From contig WRJX01000093.1 in assembly GCA_009778385.1 (NCBI GenBank), forward strand, positions 1 through 38,863: a stretch of 38,863 nt of DNA. The letters run 5' to 3'. The first letter of the stretch is position 1; each line of letters starts with the position of its first letter. Made by a program: the position numbers and the translations under genes. Shown one piece after another: positions 1 through 7,139 of this stretch. The notes beneath the pieces were generated by a model. The model had not been told where the DNA came from, did no database searches, and saw only the letters and a list, made by a program, of their open reading frames with translations. Source of the stretch: Candidatus Bathycorpusculum sp. GTDB lineage: Archaea > Thermoproteota > Bathyarchaeia > Bathyarchaeales > Bathycorpusculaceae.

Positions 1-94
1 GAAGACCGCACTACAGTTGGGAACGGAACACGGTTTAACTTCTGAGTTCGGAACGGGATCAGGTGGAACCCGCGCCCTCTGGCCGGCAACAGTA
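1..94 (-). rRNA. rrf: 5S ribosomal RNA, 3' end cut off by the window edge
   Basis: Read on the minus strand, positions 66 down to 32 match the most conserved part of 5S rRNA: the CCACCTGA element followed by the CCGAACTCAGAAGTTAAAC loop. Aligning to the usual position of this element (about base 28 of the RNA) puts the 5' end near 94. The 3' part that would close helix I lies beyond base 1. No 16S or 23S sequence is visible beside it and it has its own promoter, so it seems to be a stand-alone 5S gene, which is common in this part of the archaea. The exact 5' end is uncertain by a few bases. Confidence 0.9.
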
Positions 95-111
95 GTTAGC
101 GTTTCAACAGA

Positions 112-123
112 ACCTTATATACC
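112..123 (-). promoter_or_regulatory. TATA box of the 5S rRNA gene
   Basis: The minus strand reads GGTATATAAGG, a strong archaeal TATA box. Its centre lies about 25 bases before the inferred 5' end of the 5S RNA, the normal archaeal spacing. This supports independent transcription of the 5S gene. Confidence 0.75.
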
Positions 124-280
124 TTTAGCATACTAGTTATAGAATAAGCATGCAGTCAGGCATTTTAATGATTATCAGGTTTTAGTGACAAAATCTATTG
201 TCACCTATTGGTTTCTATTTATGGGATTACATTTAGAATTTGGAATACAACACGTTTTGTCGAGATTGTTCTTCTTTATG

Positions 281-320
281 TTTGGGGCGTTTGGGGCGTT
301 TGGGGCGTTTGGGGCGTTTG
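281..320 (+). repeat. 9-bp tandem repeat, four copies
   Basis: Four perfect copies of TTTGGGGCG plus a partial fifth. The stretch is much richer in G than its AT-rich surroundings. It forms one arm of an imperfect inverted repeat with 387-414 (listed separately). The short reading frames that cross it are repeat-driven and do not look like proteins. Confidence 0.9.
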
Positions 321-414
321 TTGCGGAACTTTTTCCGGAAGGGGGCAGAGGATAGTATAGAGAGAGTAGGGGAAAAACTTCCGGAGGTAACGCCCAACAC
401 GCCCTAAACGCCCT
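281..414. repeat. Imperfect long inverted repeat (hairpin) in the 5S-downstream gap
   Basis: The tandem GGGCGTTT array at 281-320 is answered at 387-414 by the complementary pattern AACGCCC..ACGCCC..AACGCCC. A stem of about 25 bp with a few mismatches and a loop of about 65 bases is possible. The loop holds an AGAG-rich stretch and two TTCCGG motifs. The right arm shares GTAACGCCCAA (387-397) with the GC-rich element at 3771-3781. No gene is seen from 95 to 722; this hairpin and the promoter of the next gene are all that can be named there. Confidence 0.6.
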
Positions 415-722
415 TTTTCTTTTGTGGACTCTAAGAAGATAGGGATATGTGCTGTGTGATTTACTTGAAAATGTTTTGAAAACAGTCTTCTGCCAAAACA
501 TAACGTAACAGTATAACGGTGATGGTTTACATGTGGTGTTATTAACAACAAGTTAAATTGCTACCCAAACCACCGATTAAAACACCTGTAAGTGTTCTGG
601 CAATGAGAAAATAATGCTTTGAGCCAACTAAACAGGTCATGGTTTATGGTGTTGGTTTTTGGATAGCGAAAAGGTGAAAAGCAACAATGTGCTGTTTAAA
701 TCATCAGATAGGATGACTTAAT

Positions 723-917
723 ATGAGTAACGAAGTTGATATGGCAACTATTGAGTTAAATGGCGAAAGAATGAATTTTCTTTTAGGCAAAAAAGACTTC
801 AAAACTGGTAGCCGCGGTTATCATGCACAGGGGAAAATGATGTCAGGCGGTAAAAACTATCAGGTAAACATACTTGTCGTTGAGATTGGTTCTAAACCTA
901 AAGAAGAAAAAAAGTAA
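723..917 (+). CDS. Small conserved-looking protein of unknown function (64 aa)
   Basis: A 64-residue basic protein with a compact body (about residues 8-56) and a charged Lys/Glu tail. It looks like a small all-beta fold, with alternating hydrophobic residues in NYQVNILVVEIGS, and has no cysteines or membrane segment. A TATA-like GTTTAAAT at about 693-700 lies 25-28 bases before the ATG, so the mRNA would be leaderless, which supports this start and a real gene. It converges with the XRE regulator across a 134-bp gap. No family is recognised. A small nucleic-acid-binding protein is possible from size and charge but nothing shows it. Confidence 0.65.
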   Translation: MSNEVDMATIELNGERMNFLLGKKDFKTGSRGYHAQGKMMSGGKNYQVNILVVEIGSKPKEEKK

Positions 918-1051
918 AAACACTTTAGGTACAAACTTTATTTTTGCACAATAATTAAACACACTATCATAATGATTTTTTGACTGGCTTATTGTAGCTG
1001 TTTGCTTTACGTTACTGATCGTCTCAGTAGCTTAGGTTTAGAAACAGTTTT

Positions 1052-1873
1052 TTAGGCGCTGATTTTTGGTGGTGGGCGAACACGTCGTCCCAGTTTGATG
1101 TGTAATGCAATGCGGTAGAGTTTACGTAGGGATTTTACAAGTTGTTCAACGCTTGGAGCTGAAGAGTAAATTAGAGGTATTTGTTCGTATTCAGCAAGTT
1201 TGATGGCTTCTTCATCAGGCAAGGTTTTATGGAAAACTATTACACGCGGTTTGAGGCTGCAAACGCGGACAATCATCATAGGTAGAGTGCCATTTTCCAC
1301 GTTGGTGAAGATTAGTGCTCGTTCGCTAGAAGCGCCAAAAAGTTGGGTGTATTCATGTCCAGAAAGAGATTCAACAGCGTGTTTACTGTCAATTACGGTG
1401 TAGCCGTTAATTTCTTTGACTGATTTTTCTTCAGATGCGACAATTTTGCCGTTAATTGCTCGGCATAGGTATTCTACACGAACGGGTATAGGAAACTCTC
1501 GTAAATCAATAATGGCCATGCTTGGTGAGCTTGTGAGTTTAGCAAACTCGCGTATGAAGCGACTGCCTTTGGATTCATCAATTCGTAATAATGCCAAAAC
1601 AAAGCGGCGGATAAATTTGGCTCCAGGGCTTTTTCGGCGTCCACTTTCATAATCGCTGATAACAGATGAAGACAAACTCATGACTTCTGAAAGGCTAAGT
1701 TGGGATACAGCAAAAAGTTCACGCCATTTTCTCATGGTCACACCGGGTTTTCCGGAAAGTATGATTTCGCCAGCGATTCTTCTTGCCAGAACTTCACGAG
1801 TGCTAGGTGAGACAGACATAAAGCAACGCTCTTTTTTAGGTTTACCTGTTTCTTCAAACAAGTATAAAGCCAT
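1052..1873 (-). CDS. XRE-type helix-turn-helix transcriptional regulator (archaeal)
   Basis: A 273-aa protein with an XRE/Cro-like helix-turn-helix at about residues 47-82: the LSLSEVMSLSSSVISDYESG stretch has the typical Ser-rich turn, the recognition helix and the Y-E-S-G-R end. The remaining ~190 residues form an archaeal C-terminal domain that probably senses a ligand or mediates oligomerisation. This arrangement is typical of conserved archaeal regulators whose targets are largely unknown. A TATA box at 1911-1919 predicts a transcript start near 1890, giving a short leader to the ATG at 1873; a second in-frame ATG at residue 19 is possible. It is divergent from Alba-1, with about 170 bp between the starts, so the two promoters are close, but regulation of Alba by this protein is only a guess. 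Confidence 0.85.
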   Translation of the reverse strand: MALYLFEETGKPKKERCFMSVSPSTREVLARRIAGEIILSGKPGVTMRKWRELFAVSQLSLSEVMSLSSSVISDYESGRRKSPGAKFIRRFVLALLRIDESKGSRFIREFAKLTSSPSMAIIDLREFPIPVRVEYLCRAINGKIVASEEKSVKEINGYTVIDSKHAVESLSGHEYTQLFGASSERALIFTNVENGTLPMMIVRVCSLKPRVIVFHKTLPDEEAIKLAEYEQIPLIYSSAPSVEQLVKSLRKLYRIALHIKLGRRVRPPPKISA

Positions 1874-1910
1874 AACGTTTTAGAGTATGAGGAATTAAAA
1901 ATTTTTGAAA

Positions 1911-1919
1911 TCTATATAC
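1911..1919 (-). promoter_or_regulatory. TATA box of the XRE regulator
   Basis: Minus strand reads GGTATATAGA followed by an A/T-rich stretch. It lies 38-46 bases before the ATG, so a start about 25 bases downstream leaves a leader of roughly 15 nt without an obvious Shine-Dalgarno sequence. Confidence 0.6.
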
Positions 1920-1961
1920 CAAAAGATGCCAAAAAAGTGTTAGCAGTATTTTGAATTGCGT

Positions 1962-1974
1962 TTATAAGGAAGTT
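1962..1974 (+). promoter_or_regulatory. Conserved promoter element of Alba-1
   Basis: TTATAAGGAAGTT, 70 bases before the Alba-1 ATG. The identical 13-mer occurs 90 bases before Alba-2 (33474-33486, minus strand). The TTATAA part fits a TATA box; the flanking AAGGAAGTT may be part of a shared factor site. It predicts a 5' leader of roughly 45 nt. Confidence 0.6.
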
Positions 1975-2043
1975 CTAACATATTTGGCTATAACGGGCTG
2001 TCAAAGAAATCGACAGAACGACAAGTACAACAAGTGAAATAAA

Positions 2044-2331
2044 ATGGCAGAAAAACAACAAGACGTTATTTTCGTTGGAAATAAACCTCCAATGAGCTAT
2101 GTTCTAGCTATTATCACGGCATTCTCTTCTGGGACAACAAAAGACATCACTTTGAAAGCACGAGGCCAAGCAATCACTACAGCTGTTGACGTTGCAGAAA
2201 TCACAAGAAGCCGCTTTATCAAAGAACTCAAAGTGAGCAAAATAGCAATTGGAACAGCCGAGATGCCGCCACGAGAAGGCGAGAACAAGTCTAGAATGGT
2301 TTCTACAATAGAGATAACTCTAGTAAAGTAA
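2044..2331 (+). CDS. albA: Alba DNA/RNA-binding chromatin protein, copy 1
   Basis: A 95-aa Alba-family protein. Diagnostic features are the VGNKPPMSYVLAI segment near the N terminus, where the family carries the nucleic-acid-contacting lysine, the LKARGQAITTAVDVAEI helix, and the C-terminal beta hairpin with IGTAEMPPREGENKSRMVSTIEI, whose basic loop grips the DNA minor groove. Alba dimers coat and bridge DNA and also bind RNA. The gene stands alone, divergent from the XRE regulator and convergent with Mrp. The second copy at 33.1-33.4 kb is identical at 77 of the 89 residues aligned from DVIFVG onward. Heterodimers between Alba paralogues are known in other archaea, so the pair may have distinct roles. 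Confidence 0.95.
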   Translation: MAEKQQDVIFVGNKPPMSYVLAIITAFSSGTTKDITLKARGQAITTAVDVAEITRSRFIKELKVSKIAIGTAEMPPREGENKSRMVSTIEITLVK

Positions 2332-2422
2332 ACCAGATCTTGACAATACAGTTTAGAAATGAGAGTTTGATTAACTCTCACACCCCTTTTTACAGTAAAA
2401 ATTTAATCTAAAAAATTAAGAG

Positions 2423-3274
2423 CTATTTTTTGAGTTTAGCTTCAACTTTAGAGACTACTTTGTTAAAGATTTTAGAGGCGTCAGATTCAGGATAAGAGAG
2501 GATAAACGGTGAACCTTTATCTGCGTCAAAACTGATTTTAGGGTCAATTGGGATGCTTCCAAGAAAGTCAACACCGGTGTCTTTGGCTATTTTTAATCCG
2601 CCGCCTGACTGGAAGATTTCGGTTTTTTCACCGCAATGAGGGCAGATAAAGCCGTTCATGTTTTCGACAATTCCTAATACAGGCATCTGAAGGTTTTCAG
2701 CGAAGATTATGGCTTTTTTGACGATTTCACTGGAAAGAATTGAAGGCATTGTAACAATAATTACACCAGATATTTCAGGTAACAGTTGGGCTACACTTAA
2801 AGGTTCATCACCAGTTCCAGGCGGTAAATCGATAAGCAAATAATCCAATTCACCCCATAGAACATCAGATAAGAACTGTTTAATTGCCTTCATCTTTAAG
2901 GGCCCACGCCAAATAGCAGGGGTTTGTCCAGGCAAGAAAAAGTCAATTGACATCACTTTGATACCTAAGGGACCTTCCACAGGGAAAACACCTGCAATAC
3001 TAGAACGGACTTGCTTACCCTCTAAACCATACAAACGCGGAATACTCGGACCATGAATATCAGCATCTAAAACACCAACACGATAACCCTCTTTAGCCAA
3101 CGCAGCACCCAAATTAGCAGTTACAGTGCTCTTACCAACTCCACCTTTACCACTGATTATGGCAATTTTATGTTTAATACGACCCATGTTTTCGTGGAAC
3201 TGCTGCTGTTCTGCAGCTTCTTGCTGACGATAAGCTTCAATCTGTGCTTGATTTTGCTCTAACCGACTACACAA
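2423..3274 (-). CDS. mrp: Mrp/NBP35 family iron-sulfur cluster carrier ATPase
   Basis: A 283-aa P-loop ATPase of the Mrp/NBP35/ApbC family. The deviant Walker A GKGGVGKST lies at residues 42-50, followed by the switch regions LDADIHGPSIPR and DLPPGTGDEP, and the conserved C211-P-H-C214, which in this family binds a bridging [4Fe-4S] cluster between two subunits. Role from the family: binding and transferring Fe-S clusters to apoproteins in the cytoplasm. The N-terminal ~35 residues are Gln/Glu-rich and helical. The best start is a TTG at 3274 with AGGAG about 12 bases upstream; the internal ATG at residue 30 would remove only the helix. Single gene, convergent with Alba-1. Confidence 0.93.
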   Translation of the reverse strand: MCSRLEQNQAQIEAYRQQEAAEQQQFHENMGRIKHKIAIISGKGGVGKSTVTANLGAALAKEGYRVGVLDADIHGPSIPRLYGLEGKQVRSSIAGVFPVEGPLGIKVMSIDFFLPGQTPAIWRGPLKMKAIKQFLSDVLWGELDYLLIDLPPGTGDEPLSVAQLLPEISGVIIVTMPSILSSEIVKKAIIFAENLQMPVLGIVENMNGFICPHCGEKTEIFQSGGGLKIAKDTGVDFLGSIPIDPKISFDADKGSPFILSYPESDASKIFNKVVSKVEAKLKK

Positions 3275-3372
3275 TAAAACACACTACTCCTAAAGGCATT
3301 ACCTTCACTCTCCAATCTACATCTCCAACATAATATCCCTTTTTATTTTTCTGAGTCCATCTAGGACGGTTT

Positions 3373-3554
3373 ATGAGCAGGTATAAAGATAGAGAGAAGA
3401 CTGAGCAGGCCCTTAAGTATATGAAGAATTATTTGGAGGCGAATAGAACGTATTTGGGTAACGATAGGACGGTTCAGGGTATTTTGTTGTGGCGTTTTTA
3501 GCGACACGGATATATTTTAAGAACCTACAACAGCAGCTGCATGAGAAGGATTGA
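3373..3554 (+). pseudogene. Decayed small gene (one frameshift and one nonsense codon)
   Basis: An ATG at 3373 opens 42 codons of normal-looking, Lys/Tyr-rich helical protein (starting MSRYKDREKTEQALKYMKN), ending at TAG 3499-3501. If one T is added to the five-T run at 3495-3499, the frame continues FLATRIYFKNLQQQLHEKD to TGA 3552-3554. Beyond that TGA the same frame stays open (IDKVSFGRYFMLQTV...) up to about 3680, where it enters an inverted-repeat element. The pattern suggests a small helical protein gene broken by a 1-base deletion, a Trp-to-stop change and an insertion. A programmed frameshift or an assembly error at the T run cannot be excluded. No family is recognised. Confidence 0.45.
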
Positions 3555-3593
3555 ATTGACAAGGTCTCGTTCGGAAGGTACTTTATGCTCCAG

Positions 3594-3704
3594 ACTGTGT
3601 CAAAAGTCAAAATTCAACTCATCAAACCACAACATATAGTATGCGATAAAATAACATACATCATATATAGCATAGTATAATTGATAAAAAATTAGTTTTG
3701 ACAC
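3594..3704. mobile_element. MITE-like element with 11-bp terminal inverted repeats
   Basis: CTGTGTCAAAA at 3594-3604 is repeated in inverted orientation (TTTTGACACAG) at 3694-3704, bounding 111 bp of AT-rich DNA with no gene. Ends of the form CTGTGTCAAAA resemble the tips of several DDE insertion-sequence families, so this may be a non-autonomous derivative. The left end lies inside the reading frame of the decayed gene at 3373. No clear target duplication flanks it, so identification as a mobile element is tentative. Confidence 0.4.
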
Positions 3705-3845
3705 AGGCTGGCTCGCTCCGAGGCGTTACGCGCCAAATGGCGCGATGCTCAAATGCTCGGCAACTGCCCCGTAACGCCCAAGGGACGATACCGCGCCAAG
3801 CCTCTTCGCTCACGCCCAACCAATGGAGGACAGGGGCAGATAAAA
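3705..3845. repeat. GC-rich folded element (REP-like)
   Basis: About 140 bp of markedly GC-rich sequence within AT-rich DNA. It contains nested inverted repeats: GGCGTTAC (3722-3729) pairs with GTAACGCC (3771-3778), and inside this GCGCCAAATGGCGC (3730-3743) forms its own hairpin. The outer arm shares GTAACGCCCAA with 387-397. Compact nested stems of this kind are typical of REP-like mobile hairpins or structured RNAs. The + strand stays open across it as a 78-codon frame, but the codons are those of the stems, not of a protein. Together with the decayed gene and the MITE-like element it fills the gap from 3275 to 3955. Confidence 0.5.
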
Positions 3846-3955
3846 CAGTAAAATATCAAAAAAATGTTAATTTTTTTCCGACAAAAATCATTGCTACGCA
3901 TCAAGAGGCATTAAACCCCATATTAAAGGTATAACGCCACAACCTAAAGTTACTA

Positions 3956-4324
3956 TCACAAAATATCAATTCGCCTATATGTATCATGTTGATTATTTGT
4001 AACCTTCAACCCATATGAAGTAGCTTTATCTTTATCTTTGCTGAGTTCACCCAGTGAATCACTAAAAAAGAGAACAAAAGTTGGATCGCCGAATGCCTTT
4101 TTCATAGCATCCAATACAAAATCTGACCCCCGCACATAATTTTTTATAAGCTCAGGATCGCTTAACCCCCGAGTTAATGCCTTTGATACGTAAAGTTTTC
4201 CTCCTTTCAAACTCAACATAAAGTCCACAAGAGACTTCTGTGCTTGTGGATTGAGCTTTTCCCACTCCTTTTTAAGACTGATCCCCATCCGAAGAATTCC
4301 GCCACCTTCATGACCACAACTCAT
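3956..4324 (-). CDS. Hypothetical protein, 122 aa
   Basis: A soluble, mixed-charge protein. The N terminus MSCGHEGGG carries a Cys and a His close together and is followed by an amphipathic helical region (KKEWEKLNPQAQKSLVDFML). The C-terminal half contains hydrophobic strands (DPTFVLFFSDSL). The ATG at 4324 has a GGTTGGT stretch 4-10 bases upstream; an in-frame ATG at residue 13 is an alternative. The 146 bp upstream are very AT-rich and run to the IS481 element. No family is recognised. As an orphan in an island it may be an accessory protein of transferred origin. Confidence 0.55.
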   Translation of the reverse strand: MSCGHEGGGILRMGISLKKEWEKLNPQAQKSLVDFMLSLKGGKLYVSKALTRGLSDPELIKNYVRGSDFVLDAMKKAFGDPTFVLFFSDSLGELSKDKDKATSYGLKVTNNQHDTYRRIDIL

Positions 4325-4456
4325 ACAACCAACCTTTTCTTAAAATAAAATATAGCTAACAAAAAAATTGAAAAATAAACATGTCAAAAGCATGATAAAC
4401 TATAATTGAATTATATCCTTAAATTATTATGTCTTTTGACCTTTATTTACCTTTTT

Positions 4457-4470
4457 CATTTTATATACAC
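4457..4470. repeat. Left 14-bp target-site duplication of the IS481 element
   Basis: CATTTTATATACAC immediately before the left inverted repeat. The same 14 bases follow the right end at 5400-5413. IS481-family elements are known for long and variable target duplications, so 14 bp fits. Confidence 0.9.
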
Positions 4471-4500
4471 TGTTCTATCTAGAAAATGCCTTACACTCTT
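4471..4500 (+). repeat. Left terminal inverted repeat of the IS481 element
   Basis: Starts TGTTCTATCTAG and matches the reverse complement of 5370-5399 at roughly 25 of 30 positions. The mismatches are concentrated in the middle. Confidence 0.85.
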
Positions 4501-4532
4501 GTGTAGTAATATAATGGTAAGAGTGAGTAGGT

Positions 4533-5379
4533 TTGGATAGAGATATTGATCAGATTAAAGTGTGGATTGTAAAGAAGCGGTTACAGGGGTGGGCAGTTAC
4601 GGATATTTGTGCTTCTGTTAAGATAAGTCGTGATATGTTCTACCGTTGGTGGAATCGCTATCAGACCTTGGGATGGAGGGGGTTAGATGAGAAGCCTAAG
4701 GACGTCCAAATGGTCCTGAAATAGATCGAGCGCTAAAAGACCGGATTGTAAAGTTACGTGAAAGATATGAGTGGGGTCCAAAAAAGATCGCAGGCACCCT
4801 AAGGCACAAGGGCTATGACATAGATAATAATCAAGCCTACAAAATCATCTGTCAAGCAGGCCTAAACCATCCTATAGCTGCACCTAGAAAGACCTGGGGC
4901 ACTAAACGCTTCCAAAGAGAGCATAATAATAGTTTGTGGCAGGCCGATTTCAAGCTATGCGGTGATATGATTTCTGGATGATAAGCTACCAAGACGACCA
5001 TTCACGCTTCATCACCGGCTCAATTAAGATTTGGAATCCCACAGGCGAGAATGCCCTGTTACTATTAGATAGGGCGGTTAGAAAGTATGGAGTTCCACAG
5101 CAGATTTTGACTGATCAGGGTACACAGTTTAAGCCTGCGCGCGGCGGGATTTCTGCATTTAGACACCATTGCACAGAGCTGGGCATTGAACACATTACTG
5201 CAAGTGTACGCAGACCCACTACCTGCGGCAAAATTGAAGCGTTTCACAAAGCCTACCAAGTAGAATCCCACCTATTCAAACAACACTGGAGCTTCATAAG
5301 ATACTATAATTTCACAAGACCCCACGAAGGCATAGACTATTTAACACCCGCAGAAATATACCTAAAACCAAAAGTGTAA
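4533..5379 (+). pseudogene. IS481-family DDE transposase, broken by two frameshifts
   Basis: Three reading frames together make one transposase. Frame 1 (4533-4724, TTG start) is the N-terminal helix-turn-helix (VTDICASVKISRDMFYRWWNRY). Near 4700 a single base is lost: continuing in the neighbouring frame restores KPKGRPNGPEID and runs through a second DNA-binding region to 4980. Around 4967 a second shift of frame leads into the rve integrase core (4978-5379). The catalytic triad survives at sequence level: first Asp in WQADF (codon near 4945), second in LTDQGTQF, Glu in GKIEAFHKAY. With two frameshifts this is a pseudogene rather than a programmed-frameshift element, which would need one shift at a slippery site. 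Confidence 0.88.
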
Positions 5380-5399
5380 GACAATTACTAGATAGAACA
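5370..5399 (-). repeat. Right terminal inverted repeat of the IS481 element
   Basis: Reverse complement of the left end; the last bases before the target duplication are AGATAGAACA. It overlaps the last codons of the transposase frame. Confidence 0.85.
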
Positions 5400-5413
5400 C
5401 ATTTTATATACAC
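5400..5413. repeat. Right 14-bp target-site duplication of the IS481 element
   Basis: CATTTTATATACAC, identical to 4457-4470. It is followed by further TATACAC-rich sequence, so the target was an AT-rich intergenic stretch. Confidence 0.9.
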
Positions 5414-5591
5414 ATATACACTTTTTTATATACACTTTTTTTGACATGCTGATAGAAAATCATCCACCAATATAAGTTCAAAAAAGAGCAAATCCGATAT
5501 CTAAAAAACAAAAAGTATTTTTCCCAAAAAATTTATATTTTCTAAGTGCCGAAATAGCCTATCGCCAGCATATTAATGGGTATGTTTAAGG

Positions 5592-7139
5592 TTAATTATG
5601 TGCCTTTTTCTCAATATTTTTCAATTTTTTGCGCATATTTTCTGTTAAAAGTTTCTCATTTCCCCCATCTAAATGTTTGCAGAGTCCATCAAATGTTGTC
5701 TTCAAGTCTTCGTGGATGAGATCAATAGCATCCTTCATAATTTTGCTATACTCTGCCTGTTGGTTAAATATCCGCCTTACACGCCTAACATCTTCCTCAA
5801 AGTATCTATCATAATTTTCCTGCACACCTGAGTTAATGCGCATGATCTGTCCAATGAATGATGGATAAACCTGTGCTGTAAATTTAGTAAAATTCAACAT
5901 ATGATTATAGAATGGCTTCAAGGTATTCTCCATGAATGCGTTTTTGTCTTCAATATCCTTGATTTCATACAATCCTTTGTAATGTGGCAGTTGGTATTGA
6001 TTTCTTATGTTGTCTAGGATTCGCATATTTTTAGCCATATACCTGCTTTTTTTCAGCCAGTCATTGTCATCAATTCCAGTTATAGAATTCTGTTTAATTG
6101 AAATAAGAGTCGATACGCATTGAGGACAACACGAAACAGACTTTTTGCCATATCGTATATTCCTGAACGCTTTTGCATGTTGTCTCGAATGCGAAACAAA
6201 TCTATAAAAAGTATCCTTGCCATGTTTTTCAGTTAAATTATAAGTTATCGCAAAGTTTGCTGCATCTATTTCGTTATTCTCATCACGGTAATATATTTTT
6301 TTAGTTTCATCAAGGAAATACGGTCTGCAATCGTTTAACTTTGATAATGCTTTACTATAAATACTCTTAATGCCCTCGATGCCCTCTTTAGTTTCAATTT
6401 GCCCTATATCTTCTGCTAAGGATTCGCCCATAGGTGGAATTATTCCATCGAGAAGCGTTTTAACAGTCGAGTAATTATGTGCCAATCTCGCGCCCAGTTG
6501 CTTTTCATCGACAAGTGCTAAAATATCAAGAAAATTACCCATAGCAATATAATGTTCCATTAGTTTTCCGCTAAATACTTCAGGATTTTTTCCGTCCCAA
6601 CTATCTACGACCTTGCAAAATTCAGCTATTTTACCATGTTTATTGATTTCTAAATTTGACAATTGTACTACGTCGTCATGCATTAAATCTAGTTTTTTTA
6701 TTAGTTCATATATGGTTGGCGGTGTCATAAAATACTTTTTTTTACTCGCCGACTCGAGCATATAATTAATACTGCCTAAATCGTTATTGCTGATAATTTT
6801 ATTTTGATTACCCATTGCTTCAACAGGGTATAAGTATGCATGGATATCCGAATAATCAATATTAAATTCGTGGTTAATACCTGCATATTTTTCTTCGTAG
6901 TATGTTTTTCCCATTTCACATGCCAGTGAATATGTAGAAACAAGGTAATGCAATGCATCATACCTTGAAAATAGTATAGCTTTTTTGTCAATTCGGTTTA
7001 ATATATTTTGAACTTCTTCATAGGTGTACTTTTGAGATTTATCTTCTGCTACTATAGTCTCAATATCCTTATTTTCGCGCCTATTGAGTCGATAAATATC
7101 TTTTTCTTCAGGATTGAGCAAATTGTCAATATTCGTCAT
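5592..7139 (-). CDS. Large protein of unknown function with a possible PIN-like nuclease core (515 aa)
   Basis: Third gene of a three-gene cassette. No family is recognised with confidence. Several blocks are spaced like the acidic motifs of PIN-like RNases: Asp98 in YSDIHAYLYP, Glu145 in PPTIYELIKKL, and Asp292 in NEIDAANFAITY followed by a hydrophobic strand and FVSHS (313-317), where PIN proteins have their last acidic/Ser position. A helical insert of roughly 130 residues (about 150-280) separates motifs two and three. C337-C338-x2-C341 may bind metal. The C-terminal 150 residues are helical and highly charged. The ATG directly follows the stop of the upstream gene, with GGAGG 8 bases before it, so translation is coupled. 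Nuclease assignment is inference. Confidence 0.7.
   Translation of the reverse strand: MTNIDNLLNPEEKDIYRLNRRENKDIETIVAEDKSQKYTYEEVQNILNRIDKKAILFSRYDALHYLVSTYSLACEMGKTYYEEKYAGINHEFNIDYSDIHAYLYPVEAMGNQNKIISNNDLGSINYMLESASKKKYFMTPPTIYELIKKLDLMHDDVVQLSNLEINKHGKIAEFCKVVDSWDGKNPEVFSGKLMEHYIAMGNFLDILALVDEKQLGARLAHNYSTVKTLLDGIIPPMGESLAEDIGQIETKEGIEGIKSIYSKALSKLNDCRPYFLDETKKIYYRDENNEIDAANFAITYNLTEKHGKDTFYRFVSHSRQHAKAFRNIRYGKKSVSCCPQCVSTLISIKQNSITGIDDNDWLKKSRYMAKNMRILDNIRNQYQLPHYKGLYEIKDIEDKNAFMENTLKPFYNHMLNFTKFTAQVYPSFIGQIMRINSGVQENYDRYFEEDVRRVRRIFNQQAEYSKIMKDAIDLIHEDLKTTFDGLCKHLDGGNEKLLTENMRKKLKNIEKKAHN

Larger units (their letters stand above)
4471..5399 (+). mobile_element. IS481-family insertion sequence, complete ends, dead transposase
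   Basis: A 929-bp element with terminal inverted repeats of about 30 bp: 4471-4500 begins TGTTCTATCTAG, and the reverse complement of 5370-5399 begins with the same 12 bases and agrees at most of the remaining positions. The TGT tip is typical of IS481/IS3-like elements. It is flanked by a perfect 14-bp direct repeat, and a broken DDE transposase fills the inside. The intact ends and duplication mean it landed as a unit and was not rearranged since, although the transposase has since decayed. It could still be moved in trans by a related transposase. Confidence 0.9.

Noticed and set aside
205-551. Two overlapping minus-strand frames with NAPNAPNAP or TPQTPQTPQ repeats
   Set aside because: The repeats come from the 9-bp DNA tandem array; no ribosome site or promoter, and the same DNA reads as repeats in several frames.
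3495-3501. Programmed -1 frameshift at TTTTTAG in the small gene at 3373
   Set aside because: A downstream in-frame TGA and an insertion-like element follow, which fits decay; kept only as a minor possibility.
3698-3934. 78-codon frame across the GC-rich element
   Set aside because: Its codons are the hairpin stems; composition is unlike the neighbouring genes and there is no ribosome site.
4533-5379. Programmed frameshifting in the IS481 transposase
   Set aside because: Two separate frame changes are needed and neither lies at a recognisable slippery heptamer, so decay is simpler.
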